This document shows positions 1 to 11,521 of a stretch of 64,000 nt of DNA, piece by piece. The stretch is taken from NCBI RefSeq assembly GCF_020520425.1, contig NC_079492.1, positions 142,604,361 through 142,668,360 of the forward strand, read 5' to 3'. The stretch is from Spinacia oleracea. Its lineage: Eukaryota; Streptophyta; Magnoliopsida; Caryophyllales; Amaranthaceae. A model generated the notes under the pieces. It had not been told where the DNA came from. It did no database searches and saw only the letters and a program-made list of their open reading frames with translations. A program made the position numbers and the translations under genes. How positions within the stretch are numbered: the stretch's first letter is position 1; the number at the start of each line of letters is the position of its first letter.

Positions 1-65
1 GACATTTATCTCTGTTGTTTTCATGGTGATAAATGTAGAATCTGAGGAAATAGATGTGATAAATG

Positions 66-413
66 CGAGGAAGTCTTATTCTATACTAGGTATACCATTG
101 AAATGGTATACTAATATTCTGCATTTTTATTTAGTACCAAACCACATAGTTTGGTACAAGAAAAATAGTTGTATCTTCTCATGTGATACCAAACAACATA
201 GTTTGGTAACGTGGTTTCAGTTTTCTTTGGTTCCAAACAACATACGTAGTAGTTTGGTACTCACAAGTCAAAGATAAATGTTATTTTTCGTGGCCCATAC
301 TCAATTTATTACATGAAATTACCATCTAGCCTTTAATATACCAATTGAAGTTACTATTTTCCCCTTAGTATGCCATTTTAATGGTATACCCAGTATAAGT
401 TCAGAAAACCTCG
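66..413. repeat. MITE-like element with nested palindromes
   Basis: The ends are imperfect inverted repeats: 'gcgagg...tactaggtataccatt' on the left and 'aatggtatacccagtata...cctcg' on the right. Both flanks carry 'gataaatg'. Inside are three consecutive imperfect palindromes of the form accaaac-n-gtttggta (near 136-158, 186-208 and 231-260), plus 'taccattgaaatggta' at 90-105. Superfamily cannot be assigned from sequence alone. Confidence 0.45.
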
Positions 414-683
414 ATAAATGCAGAACGTGAGGACATTTGTCTGACATTTTAGATAATTGTAGGGCTCTAAGTTAGAGGTGGTAAGCACTGCTGTTGCAGT
501 TTAGTCATAAACTTTTGTGGTTGTACTGTATTTGCATAAACTCCGAACTTTGGGTGGCTGGTTGCTTAGGAACATATTCCGTAATAGTTGAAGCAAAGCT
601 TTTGGGGTGACGCGAAGTTGCCCTCACACGCTATAGTCTTACTGGATCAGGCAGGCAAAGATAGCTTCCTCAATTCACTGTCT

Positions 684-913
684 GAAAATGCCAATGTTTG
701 ACCTTTTGGATTTCATGTTCTCCATTTATGTTTAGTGGCCAAAAACAGAGAACTCTGCATTTGCTCCCACATTTCAGATCAAAAACTGTATACTCTCCGA
801 AAATGCAAATGTTTGACCGTTTGGGGTTCATTTCTCCATTTGTGTTTAGTGGCCAGAAACAGAAAACTCTGCAATTGCTCCCACATTCCTGATCAAAAAC
901 TGTTTACTTTAAG
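684..913. repeat. 115-bp tandem duplication
   Basis: Two adjacent copies, 684-798 and 799-913, begin gaaaatgc[c/a]aatgtttgacc and end with similar 'gatcaaaaactgt' stretches. They differ by scattered substitutions and a small indel. The duplication sits about 120 bp upstream of the splice acceptor of the UER1-like last exon. Confidence 0.85.
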
Positions 914-1031
914 TTCCTGTTATGGAAAATGTTTTTGTTTCTGTTTCTTTTCACATTTGTCGAGTGGCTGTTAATCCATACTTTCTCTGAGTCTTTTGCC
1001 CGATGAACTGATGCAAGTGTGCCATGTCTAG

Positions 1032-1490
1032 GTTGAGGATTTACTTAGCAACTATGAGAACGTTTGCACATTGAGGGTGCGTATGCCAATCTCCTCTGAT
1101 TTATCCAATCCTCGCAACTTCATCACCAAGATCGCTCGTTATGAGAAGGTGGTCAACATACCAAACTCAATGACAGTCTTGGATGAACTTCTTCCCATTT
1201 CCATCGAGATGGCGAAGAGGAACCTTACAGGAATCTACAACTTCACAAACCCTGGTGTGGTTAGCCACAACGAGATCTTAGAGATGTACAGGGATTACAT
1301 TGACCCTAAATTTACATGGAAAAATTTCACCCTTGAGGAACAGGCTAAGGTGATCATTGCTCCAAGAAGCAACAACGAGCTTGAGACTACCAAGATGAAG
1401 CAAGAATTTCCGGAACTTCTATCCATCAAGGAGTCTCTTATAAAGTACGTGTTTGAGCCCAACAAGAAGACTTCTGAAACTACAGCTTGA
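1032..1490 (+). CDS. UER1-like nucleotide-rhamnose synthase/epimerase-reductase, last exon
   Basis: This is the C-terminal exon of the bifunctional 3,5-epimerase/4-reductase that finishes UDP-L-rhamnose (and dTDP-rhamnose) synthesis, a cytosolic step feeding cell-wall pectin and flavonoid glycosides. The family is UER1/NRS-ER, also found as the C-terminal half of RHM proteins. The exon opens in frame after the AG at 1030-1031 with residues VEDLLSNYENVCTLRVRMP, not at the internal ATG at 1086. It continues with ISSDLSNPRNFITKI, MTVLDELLPISIEMAKRNL and YNFTNPGVVSHNEILEMY, all family hallmarks of the C-terminal substrate-binding part of this extended SDR enzyme. The stop TGA is at 1488-1490, giving 152 codons. 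The N-terminal Rossmann half (NAD(P) site, catalytic YxxxK) is not in the window. Fused RHM or stand-alone UER1 cannot be told apart from this exon; I favour UER1. Confidence 0.88.
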   Translation, partial: VEDLLSNYENVCTLRVRMPISSDLSNPRNFITKIARYEKVVNIPNSMTVLDELLPISIEMAKRNLTGIYNFTNPGVVSHNEILEMYRDYIDPKFTWKNFTLEEQAKVIIAPRSNNELETTKMKQEFPELLSIKESLIKYVFEPNKKTSETTA

Positions 1491-3813
1491 TTGATGATAG
1501 TCTAGGTCAGAACTTCTACTTCCAACTCTGTCATATACTCTGTACTTTGTATTGCTTTATTTGAACTGAGTTGAAGGGGGTTTGCATACTTTTTCATCAA
1601 TTTAGAACTATTGTTCTTGATAATTACGATTGATTGTTGCCATTATGTTCTATGTCTATTTGTTTCTTCTTCTCAAGCACAAAAGGAAAAGGAGTGGTGT
1701 TTTGTATTTGTAACAATTGGATTATGAATAAAGTAGTTGAGGTTGAGATTTATGTCAAAATTGCAATTCTTTGGTTATTTGACTATTCAGTCAATCAGCT
1801 AAGTTTTGAATTGTTATTCAGGGTTAAGTACTTAGGCTAGTATGGTTGACATTCTAATACATGGGAAGTTTCATACTTTCATTTCCTAGAAGTGAAGAGC
1901 AAAGAGGTTGTTTGGTTGACATGTGCATAGGAAGTGAAACTTTCTAGGAAGTTCTGCTTCCCCAAAAAGGGGTTGTTTTTCGGATATCAGATATATGTGG
2001 CAACGCACATATCAGCTAAAAGACAAAAAAGGAAGTACCATTCTGTAAAAGAAAAGTATTATTTTTGTTTAAAAAAGCTTTTTTTTTTTTTTTTTTGTCT
2101 TTTTCCTACTTTTGTCTTGTGCTATGATATGCATTAGCAAGCACATATCAGATATGCAAAAATACTTCCTCGACATGTGCATAGGAAGTTCTACTTTCCC
2201 AAAATGGGGAAAGTTGCTTACCTAGTCCTCCCTATGTAAGTAGAACTTCCCATACTTACTATGCTCAACCAAATAAGAATACTCAATTCCTAGGAAGTTA
2301 AAACACATGGGAATTGTAAATACAAGGGAAATATAACTTCTCAAGTGCAACCAAACATCACTTTATTGTATCTCTAAAATGAACTAGGAAACCACTTTGG
2401 TTGATTTAGACAGGTAATTGAATTCAGAACAAATTTCAAGTGGATGTTAACTAGTTCAGTCGGTAAAGTCGTGGGATAATACCTGAAGGTTTGGCATTGG
2501 AGATTGAGTGATCGCTTTCATCCACACAGAGATCGAACCAGATTCTCTTGCTCGTGTCATTGTCAGGCGCCCGGGCATCCTATCTGCAGTGCCATCCAAG
2601 ACTTGTGAGAACCATCAAAATAGCTATCAGTCATTAGTATGAGACTGAAACTTGTAGATTTGATCTCAAAAAAGATAGAAACTTAGCTCGAGGTCGTCCT
2701 TAAGTCTTATATTCGTAAATTTGATCATCAACACATCTTAGGTGCACTCTTTCGTATTATTCGCGTAATATATAGAGGGCACCAAGCCACCAAAGGACAT
2801 AAAAACGTTGCAACTTGCTCTGTAACACCCGGGTGACCTAAGAATTTGTACGTACTTGTAAAAATTTCATGGCCTCATGACTCATGGAAGATCAGATTAG
2901 ATTCAATCTGATTCATAATTTAATTATAATTATGGATTCGACAAGAAGCCGGACGTTGGACCAAATTTTGCAATTGTCACGTGGGTATGACTCAAATCTG
3001 AAATTTCAATCATTCAAGTTCTGAACTAGTTAAGGCCCCGTTTGGCTGTGGAAAATTGATATCAACTGGTACAAACCCACACTTTTGGAATACTGGCTGC
3101 CATTTGCAAAATTCTGAGCAGAATACTGTAAAGTCTACACAACTGCTCCTTTAAGTTGGTAGAGTGTAAGAGGTTTGTAAATTTACCAATCTTTTGGAGA
3201 CGGCCCAAAAAGAAAGCGTTAGTTATTGTTGTAACTTTCTACAACTAAATGGGCCGGAAAAATCTGAGATATATCGTACACAGATCCTCGGTCCTAACCA
3301 CTAGGCCAAGACTTCATTGGCCGTACTAGAAAATGTAAGAGTAAGGTGATTTAGCTTAGTTAAAAGTTGGATGTTTAACCTGACTCCATAAGCTAATAAC
3401 CTGATCCTGCAGTGGTCCAGTTACATCATATATGTGAAAAAATGGACTAAAATGTCCCCTTCTAAAAACCCAAAAGAGGCAATGAAGAAATTTAAGTAAC
3501 AGATTTTTTTCTCAACTTTATTATTTTGCTTTTATGAATACCATAGAATTGTCTACCAAACATACAATACATTTTTCTAGTTTGAAACAACACTACCACT
3601 GAATAAATTAGCTTTAAATAATGAAAAACAATACAAGCTCACACTACTCCAATGAATAATTTTTAAAATTTTTCGAAACATTACCACATTTTGCATGATC
3701 AAACAATCTGTCTACCCATCTCAACTGATTCTGTAACAGCACAATACCCACCCAAAGCTGCAGACATTCGAAAATGCAGCAGCATTTCCGGGCAGGTAAA
3801 TACCCTCGCAGCA
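1491..3813. other. Intergenic region between convergent UER1-like and HMGS genes
   Basis: The proximal part is the 3' UTR of the plus-strand gene; an AATAAA lies near 1724. The rest has no supported gene. Direct repeats of 'atgtgcataggaagt' occur near 1921 and 2175, around a T-tract and a repeated 'gcacatatcag'. A SINE-like segment lies at about 2440-2600. Near 3030 the text 'ttaaggccccgtttggc' looks like one end of a Tourist-type MITE, but I could not find the partner end. Confidence 0.5.
2442..2600 (+). repeat. SINE-like (tRNA-derived) fragment
   Basis: A 'ggatgttaactagttcagtcggta' type head resembles a pol III A box (tagttcagtcggt). An 'agatcgaacc' stretch further on resembles a degenerate B box. 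The head recurs at about 10660 (ggatgtcaactagcttaatt) and partially at about 11010 (attagttagtttaatcggta), which supports a dispersed family. The 3' end and target duplication are not clear. Confidence 0.35.
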
Positions 3814-6800
3814 TCAGTGACCATTGGTAAGTGAGCCATTTTCGTGGGCAATGTTGTTAGAATCAGTCGCAGGTTTCTTGGCGTAGAATCTTCGGTACAT
3901 GGAGTCTACCTCGGTTAGGTAGTAAGTACCCGGTGTCAAAAGGGTGGTATCCTTACTCGTCACAAACTCCTTTGCTCCATACCTGTGCTCCATCAGCTTC
4001 AAGGTTTCCACAAATTTCTCCGGTGGGAACTGTAGAACAATCACAAGTCAAATTATCAAGCCATAATCAAAATTTTAACACTTAACTCACTTTCATTCTC
4101 TTTCACGAAACGGGAAATACAAACTTTTATATAAGGCGATCTTACACAAAAGACCGCTTTGGTATCATACTTCATAAGTTAAGCACAGGAAACAATTAGT
4201 TAAACAATATTAAAACTAATTAGTTAAGCACTGGAACTAATAAGTTAAGACAGTCTTACACAAAAGCTGCCGAACCAGAAAAGGGGTATCATTATGATTC
4301 CTCGTTTTCTAAGTAAAAGCTAAAGAGAGCATAAGTACCTCATGCCTTGACTTCAACTTGTCGGCAACATCCATAACTGCTGCAATGTTAGACAAGCTAA
4401 AAGGCTTCTGCCCTTCGTTTAGCCGGAGTGAGAACATTGTAGCTGTCAAACCACTTCCATAAGAGAACATTATGATTCTCTTCCCAGCCTGAAATACATA
4501 ATTAAGAACCCAAAACCATGATTACTAAACCAAGTTACCAAGGTAATAAGATATTAAGGCCAGATGAAATATAGATATGCCTAAAGTACTTACCAACTCA
4601 CTGTGTTTGTTGTGAATAAGGGAAGCAAATGCTGAATATAAAGATGCTGTGTATGTATTTCCAATTTGTTTTGGTACCAAAGTGGTCGGTTCCACCTTCT
4701 TGGCATATAAGGGCTTCGCAACTTGCTGAGCTACCTGTAAAGTCATTAAGTGGCTAAATAAAAATGTTCCACACCTCTTATATTTCTCAATTACGTTTAT
4801 TGTGTTGGCGGTAATGTGTACCTTTTCAAGATCCCTGCTTTGATAGCTTTCATCAAGAGATAGATTGGAAAATGGGGACAACTTCTCCATAGCGTCTTCA
4901 TTGATGGAGCTGAAAATCAATGAAGCAAGTATTGGTGAAAAGAGTAAAATGAAGCGGGCTCAACGCCATTTGTCATGCAATTTGATTTAATTCCAATAAT
5001 AAATGTTAACAAGAAGATGACTATACCTAGCATTTCTCAAGAAATCGTTGTACACCAATCGGGCAAAGCTCTTTTGTACAAGCTGTGGAAATAAAAGACG
5101 GGCATGATTTCAAGATTCCCAAAATTTGCAAGTACATAAGGTTTTTCAAGCATCTTGTTACCATCAGAAAATACCTTGTTGTATGGAGAATGGAATACAA
5201 CATATTCTGCGTCATTGATTGAGAACGGCTTGCCTTCGAACTTTTCGTACCTACAGATAGGAGAATGGTATAAATTCACAAACTTAAACCTATAGTAATG
5301 TGAATTAAACAAAGCAGTTCAAAAGTTTGATTGATGGCTCACTTGCTGCAAAAATGTTTGTAGCAAGAATCAACCGCCATGAGATAACAGGTCTGTGACA
5401 ATTTCCCATCAACAACCTATGGAAGAACAGATCAATAGATCAGTATCACTTCATTAATGAGTTATTATACACGGAACAGAGAAATATGCAAGTTCGAGAT
5501 ATTTATTTGACACTCGTTTTATCTTTTTTATGCTGGGTATTAAGACTTACTGGATATTCACTAGCTAGGTTGGGCTTGTAAAAATCATAGGCATGAGCCA
5601 TATGGCTGCCCCTCAACTTGCTTTCGAAAGAGATGGGAGCATCCGGGCCTACAAGCATTGCAACGGTAGCTGCCCCTCCAGTGGGTCTAGCTGGTCCCTC
5701 GGCATATACCTGTTAAAATAAAATAAAATAAAATAAAATACAGAAAATCAATAAGATTGAAAATTGAAAGTTAATATTCATTAACATTAAGATAATACTT
5801 CGTTAAAAGGAGAGAATTTGAGCATACCGCGCTATCAGTGCAAACAACGAGGCCATAACGCCCATCCCATGACTTACTCTCCACCCAATTTACACAATTA
5901 AATAAAGCGGCAGTTCCACCATAGCATGCATTGGTTGAGTCAACACCTTCAATGTCTGTGTTTCCGTGTTCCTGCATGTTTTTCGAACAAAACAACATCA
6001 AGTAATGTTTGACAAGAGGAATACAGTTTTCTTTTCCCATGCCAGTTATGGTAGAAACTTGAACACATGCAAATCAATCCTATAAGTCTAAATTGCGCGG
6101 AAAAAGGTGTCGGCAATTTGAATTCAAGCAGAATCTCCCCTCCTCTCCTGTACAATTATTTTGTGCAACATCTTTATTATTGTCCAAAGGAAGCCTAAAA
6201 GATTCATAACTCAAGCGGTTCTCGTGTTTATGTTCATAACCTCAAGCTCATTGAGGAGTCATGAGCTCTGTCGAATTCAATTTGCCAACAAATATATCAA
6301 AGAATGAAATAACAATAAAGCTTAGAAGTATTAGACATAACAGGCCTAAATATGAGAAGAAACATGAAACAAACATGGCTATTTTCCAATTTCAAACAGT
6401 ACCTCGAATATTTGCATCAAGAATGTCTTGATAGACTTGCTCTTGTCCAAGACAGTCTCACTGCCTACTTCCAGCCGACCAATTTGTTTTGGATCAACAT
6501 GGTATTTCTCAAGGAGGGAGTTCACAGCTGTCAAACTGAAAGTACAGCAACCGATCAGAGAGTTAATCTTCGTTAAAATTCAACATCAACAAAATTTGAT
6601 GAATGCTACAATTCCATGACTAAAAATTGTAACTGCAAATCTAATACTACTCCCTATGAAGGTGTTAGGCTTCTAAAGTATCAAGACACGTTACAGTGAC
6701 AAGGAATATCACCCCAATTTTCCACAAGACTCCCAACCAGCAAACTTCGAATTTCTGGTTTTCTAGATTCAAGCACATCACAATTCACAATCTTCAAATT

Positions 6801-8012
6801 TCTAGTTTTCTAGATTCTAGCACATCACAAATTCACAATTTATCGATTCCTAGGCGATTCAAGGGTGTATAATGACTAATCTCAAAAAACAATAGTTGAT
6901 GTATTGAACTGCAACATGTGAAGTACTCTAAATTGTCACTAAGCTATACTAAGTAAATGTCAGATATAGCAATCCAAAAATTGGTTATACACAAAACAGC
7001 CAATATGAAGCTTAAATTTCGAACCTCATTGATATAATGTCTTCAACATCGGTACAGAACGCCATACAATCTTGTCCGAGTCCGATCGTGTACTTCCCTT
7101 GGCTAGCCCCATCATGAACCTCCAATGCTTCCTGTTTGACATACACAACAATCAAACAATTAGATGACATAACAAAAAACTAACTCCATAATCAAACTAA
7201 CTTATAAGTTACTTTCACATTTGATTCAGCAACTATAACATCTTGAAGTCATTATCCTTAACTTCAAATCCAGAGAAAACCCCACTTCAACATGGAACTT
7301 CCAACATTCAAGGAAAACATATCTATTTTAGCAATAGTTCCTCTAAAATCCAAAGAGTTGACTTCACATTGCAACTTAATCATCATAATCAAAACCTTTT
7401 TTTTTGTTCTTCTGAAAGATTCATAATCAAAAGCTTAATCATCAATTAGATTGGCAAATTCTCATCTGGGTGTAAAAATATCCCAGCTTGAGGACCCCAT
7501 CATGATCTCATCAACCTACCAACTTAATATCCCACTTTCCAGACTTTTAGGCCAATTTTGAGATTTATTTATAAAATCAAACAGTATAAAAAGGCTGATT
7601 AAATAATTTTCCATCAAAATTTATTTATCATACTTCTCATAGCTAAGAAACATGAAAATCAATGCTATAACACCAAAACAAAAACAATCACATAGAAAGA
7701 TTACAAATTTAAGTCTTTTATAATTTGTTTATACTTTCCGCGAAATCTGGCAAACCCCCACATAGGAAATCAAATTTCTCCAGCACATTTCAATTTCTGG
7801 GAATATCTTTAAAACCCAGAAAACCAATTAATTGTACAATAATCAAGAAATTAAGAACAACCCCCATTCAAAACCCAAACAAAAATGGTAAATTTTAATA
7901 GAAAACTCTAAAAAAATAAGGGGTATAATGATTGATTTACCTGTTGAACACAGGTAGGAGGGAAGTAGATTTCCATGGCAAGGATTCCCACATTATTGAC
8001 TGTGGAAGACAT
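3814..8012 (-). CDS. HMGS: Hydroxymethylglutaryl-CoA synthase (HMGS), 12 exons, complete
   Basis: It condenses acetyl-CoA with acetoacetyl-CoA to HMG-CoA, the second step of the cytosolic mevalonate pathway for sterols and isoprenoids. Exons on the minus strand: 7941-8012, 7025-7131, 6403-6535, 5828-5971, 5551-5709, 5343-5416, 5175-5250, 5027-5082, 4822-4909, 4594-4734, 4339-4488, 3814-4029. All introns are GT-AG and frames join exactly to 471 residues; about 460 is usual for plants. The start [19 protein letters not shown] carries the family N-terminus with a few extra residues. The nucleophilic Cys is C120 in [10 protein letters not shown]; the expected general base Glu is E86 in [10 protein letters not shown]; the catalytic His is H250 in FHSPYNK; the glycine-rich SYGSG motif is near 359-363. 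No transit peptide is evident. Differences from the usual form are a gap of about two residues at [14 protein letters not shown] and a longer polar C-terminal tail ending NGH. Intron 4 holds an (aaaat)n run. Confidence 0.96.
5713..5741. repeat. (AAAAT)n microsatellite in HMGS intron 4
   Basis: About five perfect copies of a taaaa-type pentamer lie next to the intron's acceptor side, between exons 4 and 5 of the HMGS gene. It is short and likely length-polymorphic. Confidence 0.85.
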
Positions 8013-8300
8013 TGTTGTTAAATTAAGAGATGAAAAGAGTTTGTCAGTGAAGTTTTGAGCACGTATGTTCCTCGTTTACAACGACAGTTGAGAGAGGAGG
8101 AGAGAGAAAAACGATCGGATTGGGGGAAGAGAACAAAACAGGAAGTTAGCAGAGGGAGGGATTTGCAAGGGAAGTTTTTGAGTAGTGAATTTTTGGTGGC
8201 TTAATTTTGTGCCGTATATATAGACCAGATGTATCAATGTATGCTTGTTCATGACACCTAATAACAAGGAAGTTCCACATAGATTTGTAAAGTTTTCTTA
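8013..8300 (-). promoter_or_regulatory. HMGS promoter and 5' leader
   Basis: A TATATATA box lies at 8215-8222 in minus orientation, about 205 bp upstream of the HMGS start. This implies a leader of roughly 170 bp that is purine/pyrimidine-skewed (ctctcctcctctc on the minus strand). No upstream exon is needed. The position of transcription start is inferred only from the TATA box. Confidence 0.55.
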
Positions 8301-8652
8301 TTATTATTTTCTTTGTATAGAATCTTTCCTAACCCGAAATCAAGATGACCTGAATTGAGATTCTCGGGTCAAATTTAACCCATTTAACCATTTTGATTTT
8401 GACATATCGTATGTGCTAGATTAGTAGACGTGTCAAAGCAGTTGATCAGATGGGTTATGATTTTCCTTTTCTAAAGGAAAGGTACAATAAAAGTTAAGAT
8501 AGTTTATTTTCAATATTGTACCCTAACTTATAAGGACTACATCAATAAAGCTTTGACCTAGTGATTAAGACTGAGAACATGTGTATAATTGCTCTTAGGC
8601 TCAAATCTGCTGCCCCAATTATCATTTATATTGTCTGTTATCAATTGGTAAA
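8301..8652. other. Non-coding region with SINE-like remnant
   Basis: AT-rich, with no supported gene. Near 8545-8630 'gacctagtgattaag' and 'ggctcaaatctg' resemble degenerate pol III A and B boxes, so a decayed tRNA-derived SINE is possible. Confidence 0.3.
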
Positions 8653-9093
8653 AGGTACACCCGGTTGTACGTAGCTCTACATGCAACCGGGTAGTTTTGG
8701 TTTTTAACCCCTCAAAAAGTACAATTTTATAGTTTAAAGCACATTTTTACAGGTTAAAGTACATTTTTATAGCTTAAAAGCAGATACATTTCAAAAGAAC
8801 GCATTGTTAATACAAAAGAACATACGAGCGCGAAGAATTTGAGAGGATATGTAAACTGATGTTGGTTGCTCACCTTTTAAGTTTAGGTTTTTTCCTAATT
8901 GGAAGAAGATATTCAATATCATAATATTTGAAAACATATGTGCATTAAAATTGTAAAAATGTGCTTTCAAACTGAAAAATGTGCTTTTAAATTGAAAATG
9001 TGCTTTTAAACTGAAAAATGTGCTTTTTTTGAGGGATTAAAAAATACAAAACGATGCGGTTACACGTAGAGCTACGTATAACCGGGTGTACCT
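8653..9093. mobile_element. MITE with long terminal inverted repeats
   Basis: The left end 'aggtacacccggtt...' and right end '...aaccgggtgtacct' are inverted repeats. Similarity continues through 'acgtagctctac' and on into repeats of 'tgtgcttttaaactgaaaaa' on the right arm, mirrored by 'gtttaaagcacattttta' on the left arm. The 441-bp element could fold into one long hairpin and has no coding capacity. The target duplication is unclear. Confidence 0.75.
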
Positions 9094-9314
9094 AATAATT
9101 TGTGTTCTGTTATGACTCATTTCAAACCAAAAAAATGGAGAATGTTAGGGTATGGAACATTTTCGAGAAGTTGACTTTTGTGTGTTTAAAAAAATGGTTT
9201 AATGAGGAATGTGATTAAATTTTCGTGAAAATATGGGGATTGTTTACTTTTCCTTGTTTGGTTATTGAAATGGTAAATTGTAAAAAGGAAAATAATCCGT
9301 ACTATATATATATA

Positions 9315-9736
9315 TTAGATTAGATCCCGTGTATGCACGGATTTTGATCATTTTTTTCACAAAGTATTGAACTGAATATCTCACAAACTACTACATAGTT
9401 ATAACATTTTTAACATACTCGTTTAAATTTATTCATCTAACGTGCATATTTAAAATGCTAATATGGTAATTCGACCAAAATATTGGGGATATATTTTTCA
9501 TTATTAATATAGCGATTTGACTAAAATATTACAAATTTATAATCATTATTATTATGTCGTATCTATTATTGCCATATTTTATAAACTAAATACTCCGTAG
9601 TTTATTAAAAAAAGTAGAGAATAAAAATAAAATAAAACAAATACATTTTTTGGGAAAGTGGTTTTTGGCGGGAAAAAATCGCACCAGGAATTGACACGTG
9701 TCATTCCTGGTGTCTCTTTTAGTATATAGTAATAGA
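9315..9736 (-). mobile_element. Non-autonomous Helitron
   Basis: Read on the minus strand it begins TCTATTACTATATACTAAAA after an A and ends with a small hairpin (ccgtg...cacgg) followed by gatctaatCTAA before a T. That matches the Helitron rule of 5' TC, 3' hairpin plus CTRR, and insertion between A and T. Length is 422 bp, with no Rep/helicase. Related copies lie at 11390-12751 and 14647-14999. Shared internal text includes 'gacacgtgtcattcc'-like and 'tttttggc(g/a)'-like blocks. Confidence 0.7.
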
Positions 9737-11389
9737 TAAGGAAATTTACAAAAATCACTTATTTTTGGCTATATTGTTTTCTGTAGTTTTCTCCTCCTAA
9801 ATAATGAAAAATTATGGACAATTAAGCAAATCAAAATCAAATCACTCCTTAATAAAGAGTTACACTCCTTTTTCTCCATCTTCATACCACAATATACCCT
9901 AATTTTCATACTTCGTACGGTAGCACGGAGTAGTATATAGTTTTCCATAATAACAAACCAAGCAAATGAATATCAGATAATTCCATAAAACTCAATATAC
10001 GGAGTATAAGTTTACTTTTTCTCACATTTTCACGTTAAAAATTGGTATCAAACACAATGTTTGCTTTTTGATAAAATATGCACGTTAATGTCTAAAAACT
10101 TTTGGGTTCGGATTATATTGATCTAAACGGTTAAACGACTCACAAAACATTTCATTTTTAGGCGGAGATATACCAAACTCATCATGAGTTAGACGTACTA
10201 TGTTAGCCAGAGATATACACCAAATTTTTAAAATGTTTGTGTGTTCTTAATTTTTGGTCTAAATTATGCTAGTTAACAATATTTGATTTTAGATGTGAAA
10301 AAATAGTGTATATTGGATCTTTCATCAGCAGATTGCTTCAATCACCAATTGTTCTTGGTTTTTTTTGCCTATATTTTATTTTTTTTCATAATTGTTTGAA
10401 TAAATGAAATACAAGTCTACACGCGAACTTAATCATCGTGTGATTACCTACAGTATATATAGATTTTTCTCAATCGTAAGACGATTTAATTAATAATGAA
10501 TTAATCATACACGTTTCCTTTCATATTTTATACTGTACGTAGTAATAGTGTAAGGCTATAAGAGCATTCCCCATGTTTGTTTCCATGCATCTAAATATAT
10601 TCATTTCATAATTTTCTTAACCCTTGTTATTTTCATAAATATCAACCTAAATAAGAGAGAGGATGTCAACTAGCTTAATTAGTAAAGTTTTAAAGGGGTG
10701 GTACTCAAATACTCAATACCTGAGATTGAATCTCATTTACATCATTTGTCGCATTGCACTGGGTAATAAGAGGCTAGGGGTAAAATATTAAAATCTCATG
10801 TCTATAAATAATATAAGGCTCATGTTATGTATATTATGAAATGGATTAAAGTGAAAAATGTTAAACATTAAGAAATAGACTAAAATGAAAACGTTAACAA
10901 CATTATAAAAAAAAGTTTAGGGGAGATTCATAAACTTATAATATTGGGCACTCAATCAATGTATTGTTCGGGGAGTTTAAATATCTGAATTGAAAGAGGA
11001 TTCCCTATTAAATTAGTTAGTTTAATCGGTAAAATTTGGATGAAATATAATTCAAAAAAAAATGGGTTATTGAGCAAAAGTGATGTTATAAGAAGAAAAA
11101 AAAAATGAAAGAAAAACGTTGTAAGATCCCCCCTCGTGGTGCACGTGTAAGAGGATGTTTATGATGATTTGAAGTTTGAAGTATTGAGATACCACGATGC
11201 CCTCGAGGGCAATACAACAACATTCCCCTCATCAAAATTAAATATTGCATTAATACATTCTGATTTTCTTGTCAAATAAAAATAAAAATAATGCATTGTG
11301 ATTTATGTCATTATTTGCTAGAATTGCTTATTTAGTTATTTGCAATAATATATGCTAGGAAATTATAGTTCCATGATTTTTCATGTTAA
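9737..11389. other. AT-rich non-coding region
   Basis: No gene supported. A second copy of the SINE-like head lies at about 10660-10760, with 'tagcttaattagtaaag' (A-box-like) and 'gagattgaatctc' (B-box-like), and a third partial head at about 11007-11050. The remainder is low-complexity AT-rich sequence. Confidence 0.4.
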
Positions 11390-11521
11390 TCAAACAATAC
11401 TTAAAACAGGCATTAGAAATGACACATATCACTTTCCGGTGTAAAATTTTCTCGCCAAAAATATTTTTCCTAAAAAACATCAATCTCTATGTTTTTTTTC
11501 AGCTTCTCTCTTTCTTAATTA

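Larger units (their letters stand above)
1..1031 (+). other. Probable upstream intron of the UER1-like gene
   Basis: No coding exon of the neighbouring gene is seen here. The stretch ends in a pyrimidine-poor but usable acceptor (tctag, AG at 1030-1031) directly before an exon that opens mid-protein. I therefore infer intron sequence, with the earlier exon(s) beyond the left edge. It holds a small inverted-repeat element (about 66-413) and a 115-bp tandem duplication (684-913). The short open frames here are not supported by any recognisable protein. Confidence 0.6.
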
